Below, piece after piece: positions 1-5,789 of a DNA stretch of 6,417 nt. Source of the stretch: Chloroflexota bacterium (lineage in GTDB: Bacteria > Chloroflexota > Dehalococcoidia > GIF9 > UBA5620); NCBI GenBank assembly GCA_026389735.1, contig JAPLHH010000173.1:1-6417 (forward strand), read 5' to 3'. The notes below the pieces were generated by a model. That model saw only the letters and a program-made list of their open reading frames with translations, did not search any database and was not told the origin of the DNA. Position 1 is the first letter of the stretch; every line of letters starts with the position of its first letter. A program made the translations under genes and the position numbers.

Positions 1-426
1 AAAGATGGCACTATCGATGCCATTGCCACCGACCATGCTCCCCACACCTCGGCGGACAAAATGTGCGAGTTTGGATTGGCAGCCTTTGGTATCAGTGGGT
101 TGGAAACAGCTTTTGCCTGCCTGATGAGCCTAGTGCATAGCGGACAACTAGACCTGAAGACTCTAATCTCCAAGCTCACGTTCGAGCCAGCCAGAGTTAT
201 CGGCACCAGATACGGAGAACTTGGCACATTGAAGCCCGGCTGCCGCGCTGATGTTACCCTTTTCGACCCGAATAAGGAATGGGTAGTCGACAGCCAGAAC
301 TTCGCCTCCAAGGGCAAGAACACTCCCCTCAACGGCTACCAATTCAAAGGTAAGGTGATGGCAACTATAGTTGTCGGAGACATGGTTTACCAAGACGACT
401 CGGTCAGGATCGAGAAGAGGCAATGA
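1..426 (+). CDS. pyrC: Dihydroorotase, type I (3' part, start outside window)
   Basis: Cytoplasmic zinc enzyme of the amidohydrolase superfamily that cyclises N-carbamoyl-L-aspartate to dihydroorotate, the third step of UMP synthesis. Frame 1 is open from the first base and gives the last 141 residues; the family is usually about 425-430 residues long, so roughly two thirds lie upstream. The motif ATDHAPH (about residues 9-15 of the visible part) holds the conserved catalytic Asp of type I dihydroorotases. FGISGLETAF, the GELGTLKPGCRADVTLFD segment typical of the amidohydrolase C-terminal beta-sandwich, and KNTPLNGYQFKGKV near the end also fit. An internal ATG at position 61 is not the start, because the catalytic motif lies before it. 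The stop codon overlaps the start of the carA remnant as ATGA, the usual sign of translational coupling within a pyr operon. Nothing looks broken in the visible part. Confidence 0.95.
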   Translation, partial: KDGTIDAIATDHAPHTSADKMCEFGLAAFGISGLETAFACLMSLVHSGQLDLKTLISKLTFEPARVIGTRYGELGTLKPGCRADVTLFDPNKEWVVDSQNFASKGKNTPLNGYQFKGKVMATIVVGDMVYQDDSVRIEKRQ

Positions 427-587
427 CAAAAGAGTCAACACTAGTCCTGGAAGATGGCATGGTAGAGGGCTTGCACCATAAGGAGCGGCCAATCTTATCT
501 ATTCAATATCACTCTGAAGGCAGCCCCGGCCCTCAAGACAACATCTACCTGTTTGACAGATTTTTGGAGATGGTGATGGAGAAATAA
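423..587 (+). pseudogene. carA: carA remnant: carbamoyl-phosphate synthase small subunit with large in-frame internal deletion
   Basis: CarA normally hydrolyses glutamine and channels ammonia to CarB; family members are about 350-390 residues. This frame has only 54 codons. Residues 1-12 (MTKESTLVLEDG) look like the usual CarA N-terminus, which continues into DGT-V-F/Y-x-G. Residues 13-54 match the extreme C-terminus, with EGLHHKERPILSIQYH followed by SEGSPGPQD and YLFDRFLEM, corresponding to the family's HPEASPGP and LFDxFIE motifs. The C-terminal His and Glu of the glutaminase triad remain (H30, E32), but the nucleophilic Cys, the amidotransferase core and the whole N-terminal domain are gone. 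HPEASPGP has become HSEGSPGP, which suggests relaxed selection. The frame is kept: it starts by ATGA overlap with pyrC and stops one base before the next gene's GTG. It cannot be a functional glutaminase; it may persist as a translated linker between pyrC and the next ORF. A metagenomic misassembly would look the same. Confidence 0.85.
578..581 (+). promoter_or_regulatory. Ribosome binding site for the 183-residue ORF, inside the carA remnant
   Basis: GGAG at 578-581 lies 7 bases before the GTG at 589, a normal spacing. The in-frame stop TGA at 574-576 lies just upstream and no other in-frame start codon follows until the ATG at 697, so this site supports GTG 589 as the start. Because it lies in the last codons of the carA remnant, translation of the two frames is probably coupled. 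Confidence 0.5.
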
Positions 588-588
588 A

Positions 589-1140
589 GTGGTTCCCAGC
601 CAAGATAAAAATGCATTATCAGCAGATCTAGAGGCACTCTATAATCTGCTTAAAGAATATAAATCGTTACTAAAATCAAAAGGCAAAGATGAGCCAATGG
701 GAATACAACTGAACCAACTGAGGGAAAAACTTGTACGCAAAAGTGGTGAACTTAAACACATAATAGAAAACCTGACTGGGAAACGATATATGACACAGCT
801 TGGACAAGTATTTGAGTCTTGGGCTGAAGCATTGGCCATGGACTCCTACCCACCCACTCGCCATTCAGCACTTAATTTCTGTATAGATGTTACAAACGAA
901 GCCATTGGAAGGTTAGAAGCCACAACTTCTTTAAGTTCAGAGCGTCGATATCAGCTCACAAGTCCACTTTATTGGGCTGACACCATATGGCATAGGATAT
1001 GGCCGTGGTTTAAGACTCATCGCATTTGGACATCTCTAGTATCAATATTAGTGATTGTAATGACTGCGCTTGGAACTAATTGGAATTTGGTAAAAGAAAA
1101 CATTGATAGGTTCTTCAAATTCCTCGGGATAGGATCATAA
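589..1140 (+). CDS. Unrecognised membrane-anchored protein, 183 residues, inserted between carA remnant and carB
   Basis: I do not recognise this protein. The GTG start has a good upstream GGAG and follows the carA remnant stop by one base. Residues 1-60 are charged and leucine-rich (DLEALYNLLKEYKSLLKSK, then LNQLREKLVRKSGELKHII), likely helical and perhaps coiled-coil. The middle (about 65-120) looks globular. Residues 129-147 are rich in tryptophan and basic residues (WADTIWHRIWPWFKTHRIW) and run into one probable transmembrane helix at about 146-165 (LVSILVIVMTALG). A short amphipathic tail with FFKFLGIGS ends the protein. The basic residues before the helix suggest the N-terminal domain is cytoplasmic; there is no signal peptide. 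By hand count GC is about 39%, against about 50% in sampled carB lines, and a gene here is not part of the usual carA-carB junction. Both suggest acquisition from elsewhere. Whether it has anything to do with pyrimidine synthesis is unknown. Confidence 0.72.
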   Translation: MVPSQDKNALSADLEALYNLLKEYKSLLKSKGKDEPMGIQLNQLREKLVRKSGELKHIIENLTGKRYMTQLGQVFESWAEALAMDSYPPTRHSALNFCIDVTNEAIGRLEATTSLSSERRYQLTSPLYWADTIWHRIWPWFKTHRIWTSLVSILVIVMTALGTNWNLVKENIDRFFKFLGIGS

Positions 1141-1216
1141 CAAGACATATGTCTAAAATCTCTGAAGTCCTGGTAATCGGTTCGGTGCCGCAGCTACCAC
1201 TCATTGAAGAAAATAG

Positions 1217-1224
1217 AGGAGGAG
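1217..1224 (+). promoter_or_regulatory. Ribosome binding site that sets the carB start
   Basis: AGGAGGAG at 1217-1224 is a strong Shine-Dalgarno sequence. Its GGAG part ends 9 bases before the ATG at 1234. The site lies downstream of the alternative in-frame TTG at 1204 and so cannot serve it, which decides in favour of ATG 1234. Confidence 0.8.
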
Positions 1225-1233
1225 ACGTTTAGT

Positions 1234-4200
1234 ATGCCGAGACGGAATGATATCAAGAAGGTGATGATTATCGGCTCTGGCCCTATTGTGATAGGGCAGG
1301 CCTGTGAATTCGACTACTCCGGGACTCAGGCCTGCAAAGCCCTTCGAGGCCTGGGCTACGAAATTGTGCTAGTAAACTCAAACCCGGCGACTATCATGAC
1401 CGACCCTGGAATGGCAGATGCAACATACATTGAACCACTCAATCTCGAAATGATGACCCAGATCATTGAAAAAGAACGGCCTGATGCTCTACTGCCAAAC
1501 CTGGGTGGCCAAACAGGTCTCAATCTCAGTGCTGAATTGGCACGTTCGGGAGTCCTTGGCAAATATGACGTCAAAGTCATCGGTGTTGATGTCGACGCCA
1601 TTAGAAGCGGCGAAGACCGCACTGCATTCAAGGAAACGATGAACCGTTTGGGCATAGAAATGCCTCGAAGCCAAGCAGTCTACAGTGTTGAGGACGCAGA
1701 AACGGTCGCGGCTGAACTCGGGTATCCAGTAGTTATCCGCCCCGCCTACACCATGGGGGGAACCGGCGGTGGCCTTGTCTACAACGTGGAAGAATTACGC
1801 ACCGTTGCCAGCCGCGGCATTTCGGTAAGCCTTATCGGGCAGGTACTGGTGGAAGAATCAGTCTTAGGATGGGAAGAGCTGGAGTTAGAAGTTGTACGTG
1901 ATTCCAAGAATCAGATGATCACCGTATGCTTTATCGAAAATGTGGACGCCATGGGTGTGCATACGGGGGACTCCTTTTGTGCAGCTCCTATGCTTACAAT
2001 CGATACCAAACTGCAGAAACGCCTCCAGGAGTATTCCTATCGAATCGTTGAAGCGATACGTATAATTGGAGGCTGCAACATCCAATTTGCACACGACCCC
2101 AAAACAGGGCGTGTTGTAGTAATTGAAATCAACCCTAGAACTTCGCGCTCGTCAGCTCTCGCTTCCAAAGCAACCGGCTTCCCAATTGCTCTCGTCTCCG
2201 CTAAGTTAGCCGCTGGCCTCACACTTGATGAAATCCCCTACTGGCGAGACGGGACACTGGAAAAGTACACACCATCGGGCGATTACGTGGTAGTGAAGTT
2301 TGCCCGTTGGGCCTTTGAAAAATTCAAAGATGCTGAGGACAAACTCGGCACTCAGATGCGCGCTGTCGGCGAGGTTATGAGTATCGGCAAGACCTATAAA
2401 GAAGCTTTACAGAAATCAATTCGTTCTTTGGAGAACGGTCGCTACGGATTGGGCTTTGCCAAGGATTTTCACAAAAAATCGCTGGACGAGCTGATGAGCA
2501 TGCTAAACGAACCAACAAGCGAGCGACAGTTCATAATGTATGAGGCTCTGCGCAAAGGTGCCGATGTACAGAAACTCTATGAGAAGACTTACATCAAGCC
2601 CTGGTTTATCAATCAAATGAAAGAGCTAGTCGAACTGGAGGAGAAAATTCTCCATTACAAAGGAAAGACACTGCCTGACGATCTGCTTATTCAGGCTAAG
2701 AAAGACGGGTTTTCAGACCGTTATCTGTCACAGATTCTTGGCGTGCCAGAAAAAGAGATTCGCCGAAAACGTGTTTCGCTTGGGGTGGTTGAAAGCTGGG
2801 AGCCTGTCCCTGTCAGCGGCGTAGAAAACGCGGCATATTACTTCTCAACCTACAACGCGCCTGACAAGACAACAAGCAGCAATAGACGCAAAGTAATGAT
2901 ATTAGGTGGCGGGCCCAACCGCATCGGCCAGGGCATAGAATTTGATTACTGCTGTGTCCACGCAGCTTTTGCCCTGCGCGACGAAGGATACGAGACTATA
3001 ATGGTCAACTGTAACCCCGAAACAGTGTCAACAGATTACGATACTTCAGATAAGCTTTACTTTGAACCGCTCACGGTTGAAGACGTCTTGAGCATCTACG
3101 AAAAGGAAAAACCTGAAGGCGTCATTGTCCAGTTCGGCGGTCAAACCCCCTTAAACATTGCCAACGAATTAGCTGAAGCTGGCGTAAAAATATTAGGCAC
3201 ATCGCCTGAAGCCATAGACCTTGCCGAGGATCGAGGCCGCTTCCGTCAAATGATGCAAGAGCTTAACATCCCCATGCCAGAATCTGGAATGGCCAGCAAT
3301 TTGGAGGAGGCGCTAAGCATTGCCAAGCAAATCGGGTATCCACTGATGGTGCGGCCATCATACGTATTGGGCGGTCGTGGTATGGAAGTAGTACATGATG
3401 AGGAGATGCTCAAAGAGTACGTTGCTGCGGCAGTAGATGTAACCCCCGACCGTCCCATCCTAATTGACAAGTTTCTCGAAAACGCAATTGAGGCCGAGGC
3501 GGATGCCATAGCTGACGGAACCGATGCCTTTGTGCCGGCAGTCATGGAACACATCGAGTTAGCCGGCGTCCACTCCGGCGATTCAGCCTGTGTCATCCCA
3601 CCTGTCAGCATACCTCAAAAACACATTGATACCATCAACGAGTACACCAAGAGAATCGCCACGGAACTTAATGTCATAGGCCTAATGAACATGCAATACG
3701 CTATTGCTAGAGATGTTGTCTATGTGCTAGAAGCTAATCCACGAGCATCACGAACTGTGCCGCTGGTCTCGAAAGTCTGTAATGTATCAATGGCGCGCCT
3801 TGCAACCCAGATAATGCTGGGTAAAAAACTCTCAAAGCTTAATCTCAAGCCGCGTCGGATTCCTCACTTCGGCGTCAAGGAAGCGGTATTCCCCTTTCCC
3901 ATGTTTCCTGAGGTAGATCCCATACTCGGTCCGGAAATGAGGTCTACCGGAGAGGTGCTGGGAATTGCCGATTCCTTTGGCCTTGCCTTTTTCAAGGCGC
4001 AGGTGGCTGCACAGCAATTGCTCCCGATAAATGGGACAATCTTGATAAGTCTGTTCAGCAAAGACATGCCTGCTACACTAGAAGTAGCGAAGCGATTCGC
4101 CGAGCTCGGTTTGAAAATCAAGACAACACGCGGCACCCATAAATTTCTAGCCAGACATGGCATCAAGTCTAAGCTAATACTCAAGATGCATGAAGGGCGG

Positions 4201-4434
4201 CCCAACATCGTGGACGGGATCAAGAACAGGGAAATCCAGCTAGTAATCAACACTCCCAGCGGCAAGCTGGGCAAATACGACGATTCATATATCCGCAAGG
4301 CAGCAATTAAGTACAAGGTGACTTACATAACAACACTTGCTGCCGCTGCTGCCGCTGCCAAGGGGATTGCCGCATATCGCAACGGCAAACTAGAGGTCAA
4401 ATCCCTGCAAAGCTACCACGCGGACATAAAATAA
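1234..4434 (+). CDS. carB: Carbamoyl-phosphate synthase large subunit
   Basis: Makes carbamoyl phosphate from bicarbonate, ammonia and two ATP for the pyrimidine and arginine pathways; cytoplasmic, normally a heterodimer with CarA. Full length at 1066 residues, starting MPRRNDIKKVMIIGSGP. An in-frame TTG at 1204 would add ten residues but lacks a ribosome binding site. The first ATP-grasp half (carboxyphosphate site) has R129, R169 in RPAYTMGGTGGG, and E298, N300 and R302 in EINPRTSRSSALASKATG. An oligomerisation region (about 400-545) follows. The second half (carbamate phosphorylation) begins with GGGPNRIGQGIEFDY near 558 and has R707 in RPSYVLGGRGM and E833, N835 and R837 in EANPRASRTVP. 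Residues about 936-1066 form the MGS-like allosteric domain (HEGRPNIVDGIKN, INTPSG), where pyrimidine nucleotides usually bind. All visible catalytic motifs are intact and there is no frameshift, in contrast to the wrecked carA just upstream. CarB enzymes can work with free ammonia, though less well than with CarA. Confidence 0.98.
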   Translation: MPRRNDIKKVMIIGSGPIVIGQACEFDYSGTQACKALRGLGYEIVLVNSNPATIMTDPGMADATYIEPLNLEMMTQIIEKERPDALLPNLGGQTGLNLSAELARSGVLGKYDVKVIGVDVDAIRSGEDRTAFKETMNRLGIEMPRSQAVYSVEDAETVAAELGYPVVIRPAYTMGGTGGGLVYNVEELRTVASRGISVSLIGQVLVEESVLGWEELELEVVRDSKNQMITVCFIENVDAMGVHTGDSFCAAPMLTIDTKLQKRLQEYSYRIVEAIRIIGGCNIQFAHDPKTGRVVVIEINPRTSRSSALASKATGFPIALVSAKLAAGLTLDEIPYWRDGTLEKYTPSGDYVVVKFARWAFEKFKDAEDKLGTQMRAVGEVMSIGKTYKEALQKSIRSLENGRYGLGFAKDFHKKSLDELMSMLNEPTSERQFIMYEALRKGADVQKLYEKTYIKPWFINQMKELVELEEKILHYKGKTLPDDLLIQAKKDGFSDRYLSQILGVPEKEIRRKRVSLGVVESWEPVPVSGVENAAYYFSTYNAPDKTTSSNRRKVMILGGGPNRIGQGIEFDYCCVHAAFALRDEGYETIMVNCNPETVSTDYDTSDKLYFEPLTVEDVLSIYEKEKPEGVIVQFGGQTPLNIANELAEAGVKILGTSPEAIDLAEDRGRFRQMMQELNIPMPESGMASNLEEALSIAKQIGYPLMVRPSYVLGGRGMEVVHDEEMLKEYVAAAVDVTPDRPILIDKFLENAIEAEADAIADGTDAFVPAVMEHIELAGVHSGDSACVIPPVSIPQKHIDTINEYTKRIATELNVIGLMNMQYAIARDVVYVLEANPRASRTVPLVSKVCNVSMARLATQIMLGKKLSKLNLKPRRIPHFGVKEAVFPFPMFPEVDPILGPEMRSTGEVLGIADSFGLAFFKAQVAAQQLLPINGTILISLFSKDMPATLEVAKRFAELGLKIKTTRGTHKFLARHGIKSKLILKMHEGRPNIVDGIKNREIQLVINTPSGKLGKYDDSYIRKAAIKYKVTYITTLAAAAAAAKGIAAYRNGKLEVKSLQSYHADIK
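4339..4359 (+). repeat. Short GCT/GCC tandem repeat encoding seven alanines in carB
   Basis: A 9-base unit GCTGCCGCT occurs twice in tandem (4339-4347, 4348-4356), followed by GCC, and encodes seven alanines after TTL near the CarB C-terminus. Other CarB proteins have a mixed small-residue helix at this place, so the run is probably local slippage that the helix tolerates. Confidence 0.8.
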
Positions 4435-4443
4435 GCTGTGAAG

Positions 4444-4458
4444 CTAAAAGTGTTTTAG
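4444..4458 (+). repeat. Small AT-rich inverted repeat between carB and pyrK
   Basis: CTAAAA and TTTTAG form perfect 6-bp arms around GTG in the 29-base carB-pyrK gap. The stem is almost all A-T pairs, so as RNA it is weak and is not a convincing terminator, as no T-run follows. It ends five bases before the pyrK TTG and occupies the place where a Shine-Dalgarno sequence would be expected. It may be incidental. Confidence 0.45.
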
Positions 4459-4463
4459 TAGAA

Positions 4464-5243
4464 TTGAAACAAGTTTCAGCCACCGTTATCTCCAACATCG
4501 AGCTAATGCCCGGATATCATCTTATTTGTGTCGACGCGCCTGACATTGCTGCCACATCCCAACCAGGACAATTCGTCACAGTCAGATGCGGAGAAGAGCT
4601 TACGCTACGCCGCCCATTGAGCATCCATCAAATAGCCAAATCGGGCCAGGTCTATTTCTTCTTCAAGGTAATTGGTAAAGGCACCGCCTGGCTTTCTCTA
4701 TGCCGAAGCCGAAAAGGAGAAAAGCTGAATATACTAGGTCCACTGGGTAACGGTTTTTCTATTAGGCCCACTTCAAAAAAGTTACTGTTAGTAGCCGGCG
4801 GCATAGGTATTGCCCCACTGACCTTCCTTGCTCAACAAGCATTAGCTCAAGAAAAATCAGTAACCTTGCTTTTAGGCACACATGCAAAGGATGAACTCTA
4901 CCCGCAGAAACTCCTGCCGAGTGGAATTAAAACCATCATTACCACCGAAGATGGCAGCTATGGCGAAGAGAGCAAGGTGACCGACATCCTGTCCAGATAT
5001 GTTAATTGGGCAGACCAAATCTACGCCTGTGGGCCATTAGCTATGTACAAGACAATAGCTGGTGAAAGGCAACAATGGCGAAATAAGAAACCAGTCCAGG
5101 TCTCACTGGAAATACGGATGGGTTGTGGTATTGGGGCTTGCTTTGGCTGCAGTATAAAAACCGGACATGGTCTAAGACAGGTGTGCCACGATGGGCCTGT
5201 TTTCAATCTGGACGAAGTTATATTGGAGGAGGTGAAAATATGA
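4464..5243 (+). CDS. pyrK: Dihydroorotate dehydrogenase B (NAD+), electron transfer subunit PyrK
   Basis: Iron-sulfur flavoprotein of the ferredoxin-NADP+ reductase family. It passes electrons from the FMN of PyrD to NAD+ during oxidation of dihydroorotate to orotate, in a cytoplasmic PyrD-PyrK complex. It has 259 residues, a normal length. RRPLS at 49-53 is the FAD-binding motif, followed by GPLGNGF (92-98), the nucleotide-binding glycine loop AGGIGIAP (111-118), TEDGSYG (161-167) and ACGP (188-191). C221, C226, C229 and C241 form a CX4CX2CX11C [2Fe-2S] cluster inside MGCGIGACFGC and VCHDGPVF, the hallmark of PyrK. The last cysteine spacing is a little shorter than I recall for Gram-positive PyrK. 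The start is a TTG with no evident Shine-Dalgarno sequence; no better in-frame start exists between it and the carB stop, and KQVSATVISN fits the family N-terminus. No pyrD lies in the window, so the partner must be encoded elsewhere. A closely related non-pyrimidine reductase is possible but unlikely in this operon. Confidence 0.92.
   Translation: MKQVSATVISNIELMPGYHLICVDAPDIAATSQPGQFVTVRCGEELTLRRPLSIHQIAKSGQVYFFFKVIGKGTAWLSLCRSRKGEKLNILGPLGNGFSIRPTSKKLLLVAGGIGIAPLTFLAQQALAQEKSVTLLLGTHAKDELYPQKLLPSGIKTIITTEDGSYGEESKVTDILSRYVNWADQIYACGPLAMYKTIAGERQQWRNKKPVQVSLEIRMGCGIGACFGCSIKTGHGLRQVCHDGPVFNLDEVILEEVKI
5227..5235 (+). promoter_or_regulatory. Strong ribosome binding site for the YjbQ gene
   Basis: AGGAGGTGA is a near-perfect anti-16S match. 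Its AGGAGG core lies 7 bases before the ATG at 5240, which overlaps the pyrK stop as ATGA. It fixes the start and rules out the in-frame extension that runs back to an ATG at 5123 inside pyrK. Confidence 0.85.
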
Positions 5244-5659
5244 CGGTGATAAGCAAAACCATCCGCCTCAGCACCCAGGGGAATTGCGACATGATAGATA
5301 TAACTGCTGAAATAGCCAGGGAAATCAGTGACTCAAACATCAGCAACGGGATAGCCACCATTTTTATCGCCGGATCAACTGCTGGCATAACAACTATCGA
5401 GTACGAAAATGGATTGATTAGCGATTTCAAGGACATGTGGGACCGGAATGTACCTTTGAACATGCCTTACCAGCATGACCGCAGATGGGGAGACGGAAAT
5501 GGACACTCTCACGTGAGGGCTTCACTCCAAGGCCCATCACTGGTCGTGCCCTTTGCAAACAAGAAAATGACGCTCGGAACCTGGCAGCAAATTGTAGTGG
5601 TAGACTTTGACAACCGCCCAAGAACCAGAGAAATTGTACTGCAGCTACTAGGTGAATAA
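5240..5659 (+). CDS. YjbQ/UPF0047 family protein (secondary thiamine-phosphate synthase type)
   Basis: Small cytoplasmic protein of 139 residues, the normal length for the YjbQ/UPF0047 family. Seen in the sequence: STAGITTIEYENGLISDF (about 46-63), then WGDGNGHSHVRASLQGPS (83-100), and LGTWQQIVVVDFDNRPRTR (112-130). These match the family's HGHAHLKASLLGPS and LGTWQ-x-DFDGPR-R patterns, including the histidine cluster that binds metal in solved structures. Members are annotated as secondary thiamine-phosphate synthases because a few have shown weak activity of that kind; the physiological role is not settled. Here the early segment that reads HTSAALTINEN in many members is replaced by GSTAGITTIEYEN, so this belongs to a divergent branch. 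It overlaps pyrK by ATGA and has its own strong ribosome binding site, so it is almost certainly co-transcribed with the pyrimidine genes. No thiamine genes are nearby. Confidence 0.92.
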   Translation: MTVISKTIRLSTQGNCDMIDITAEIAREISDSNISNGIATIFIAGSTAGITTIEYENGLISDFKDMWDRNVPLNMPYQHDRRWGDGNGHSHVRASLQGPSLVVPFANKKMTLGTWQQIVVVDFDNRPRTREIVLQLLGE

Positions 5660-5701
5660 GACGCCCTGGGCATATCCCAACTAAGACTCTTTAACATACC
5701 A

Positions 5702-5731
5702 TTGTAATAGCTATTCCTTGTAAGGTAAAAT
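5702..5731 (+). promoter_or_regulatory. Possible sigma-70-type promoter for the glycosyltransferase gene
   Basis: TTGTAA (5702-5707) and TAAAAT (5726-5731) are separated by 18 bases. The -10 box matches 5 of 6 consensus positions and the -35 box 4 of 6. It lies in the 128-base gap between the YjbQ gene and the glycosyltransferase gene, where a new transcription unit could start, and would give a leader of about 50 bases. It rests on consensus resemblance alone. Confidence 0.35.
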
Positions 5732-5763
5732 GTTGCTTGTCTTTTCGTATTCGATTCTGCTCG

Positions 5764-5789
5764 ATTTGACAGAGGACAGACAGTCAAAT
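5764..5789 (+). repeat. 7-bp inverted repeat spanning the glycosyltransferase ribosome binding region and start codon
   Basis: ATTTGAC (5764-5770) and GTCAAAT (5783-5789) are perfect inverted arms around a 12-base spacer. The spacer contains GAGG (5772-5775), the only ribosome-binding-like sequence before the ATG at 5788, and the right arm includes the first two bases of that ATG. As RNA it could hold the start codon in a stem; as DNA it could be an operator half-site pair. A 7-bp match over this span could also arise by chance. Confidence 0.4.

Noticed and set aside
163..492. Antisense open frame of 109 codons over pyrC and the carA remnant
   Set aside because: It is the complement of clearly coding sequence, has no recognisable motif or ribosome binding site, and is a chance open frame.
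423..587. carA remnant as a complete small gene or purposeful leader peptide
   Set aside because: Both ends match CarA termini in order, and near-invariant HPEAS has changed to HSEGS, so a deletion remnant is simpler; a secondary coupling role cannot be excluded.
589..1140. Orphan ORF as a transposase, toxin or known defence effector
   Set aside because: No catalytic motif of those groups is visible, and there are no terminal repeats or partner gene; only a coiled-coil-like N-terminus and one membrane helix can be supported.
1204..1233. Ten-residue N-terminal extension of CarB from a TTG at 1204
   Set aside because: The strong AGGAGGAG lies downstream of that TTG and correctly before ATG 1234, and family N-termini begin near MPRR.
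3864..4316. Antisense open frame of 150 codons inside carB
   Set aside because: It lies opposite the conserved CarB MGS-like region; its composition reflects the sense codons and no protein family is suggested.
5123..5239. N-terminal extension of the YjbQ frame back to an ATG at 5123
   Set aside because: It lies wholly inside pyrK's cysteine-cluster coding region in another frame, and ATG 5240 has a near-perfect ribosome binding site and gives the normal family length.
5667..5679. TGGG-CATAT-CCCA as a terminator after the YjbQ gene
   Set aside because: The stem is only four pairs and no T-run follows directly, so it does not meet the pattern of an intrinsic terminator.
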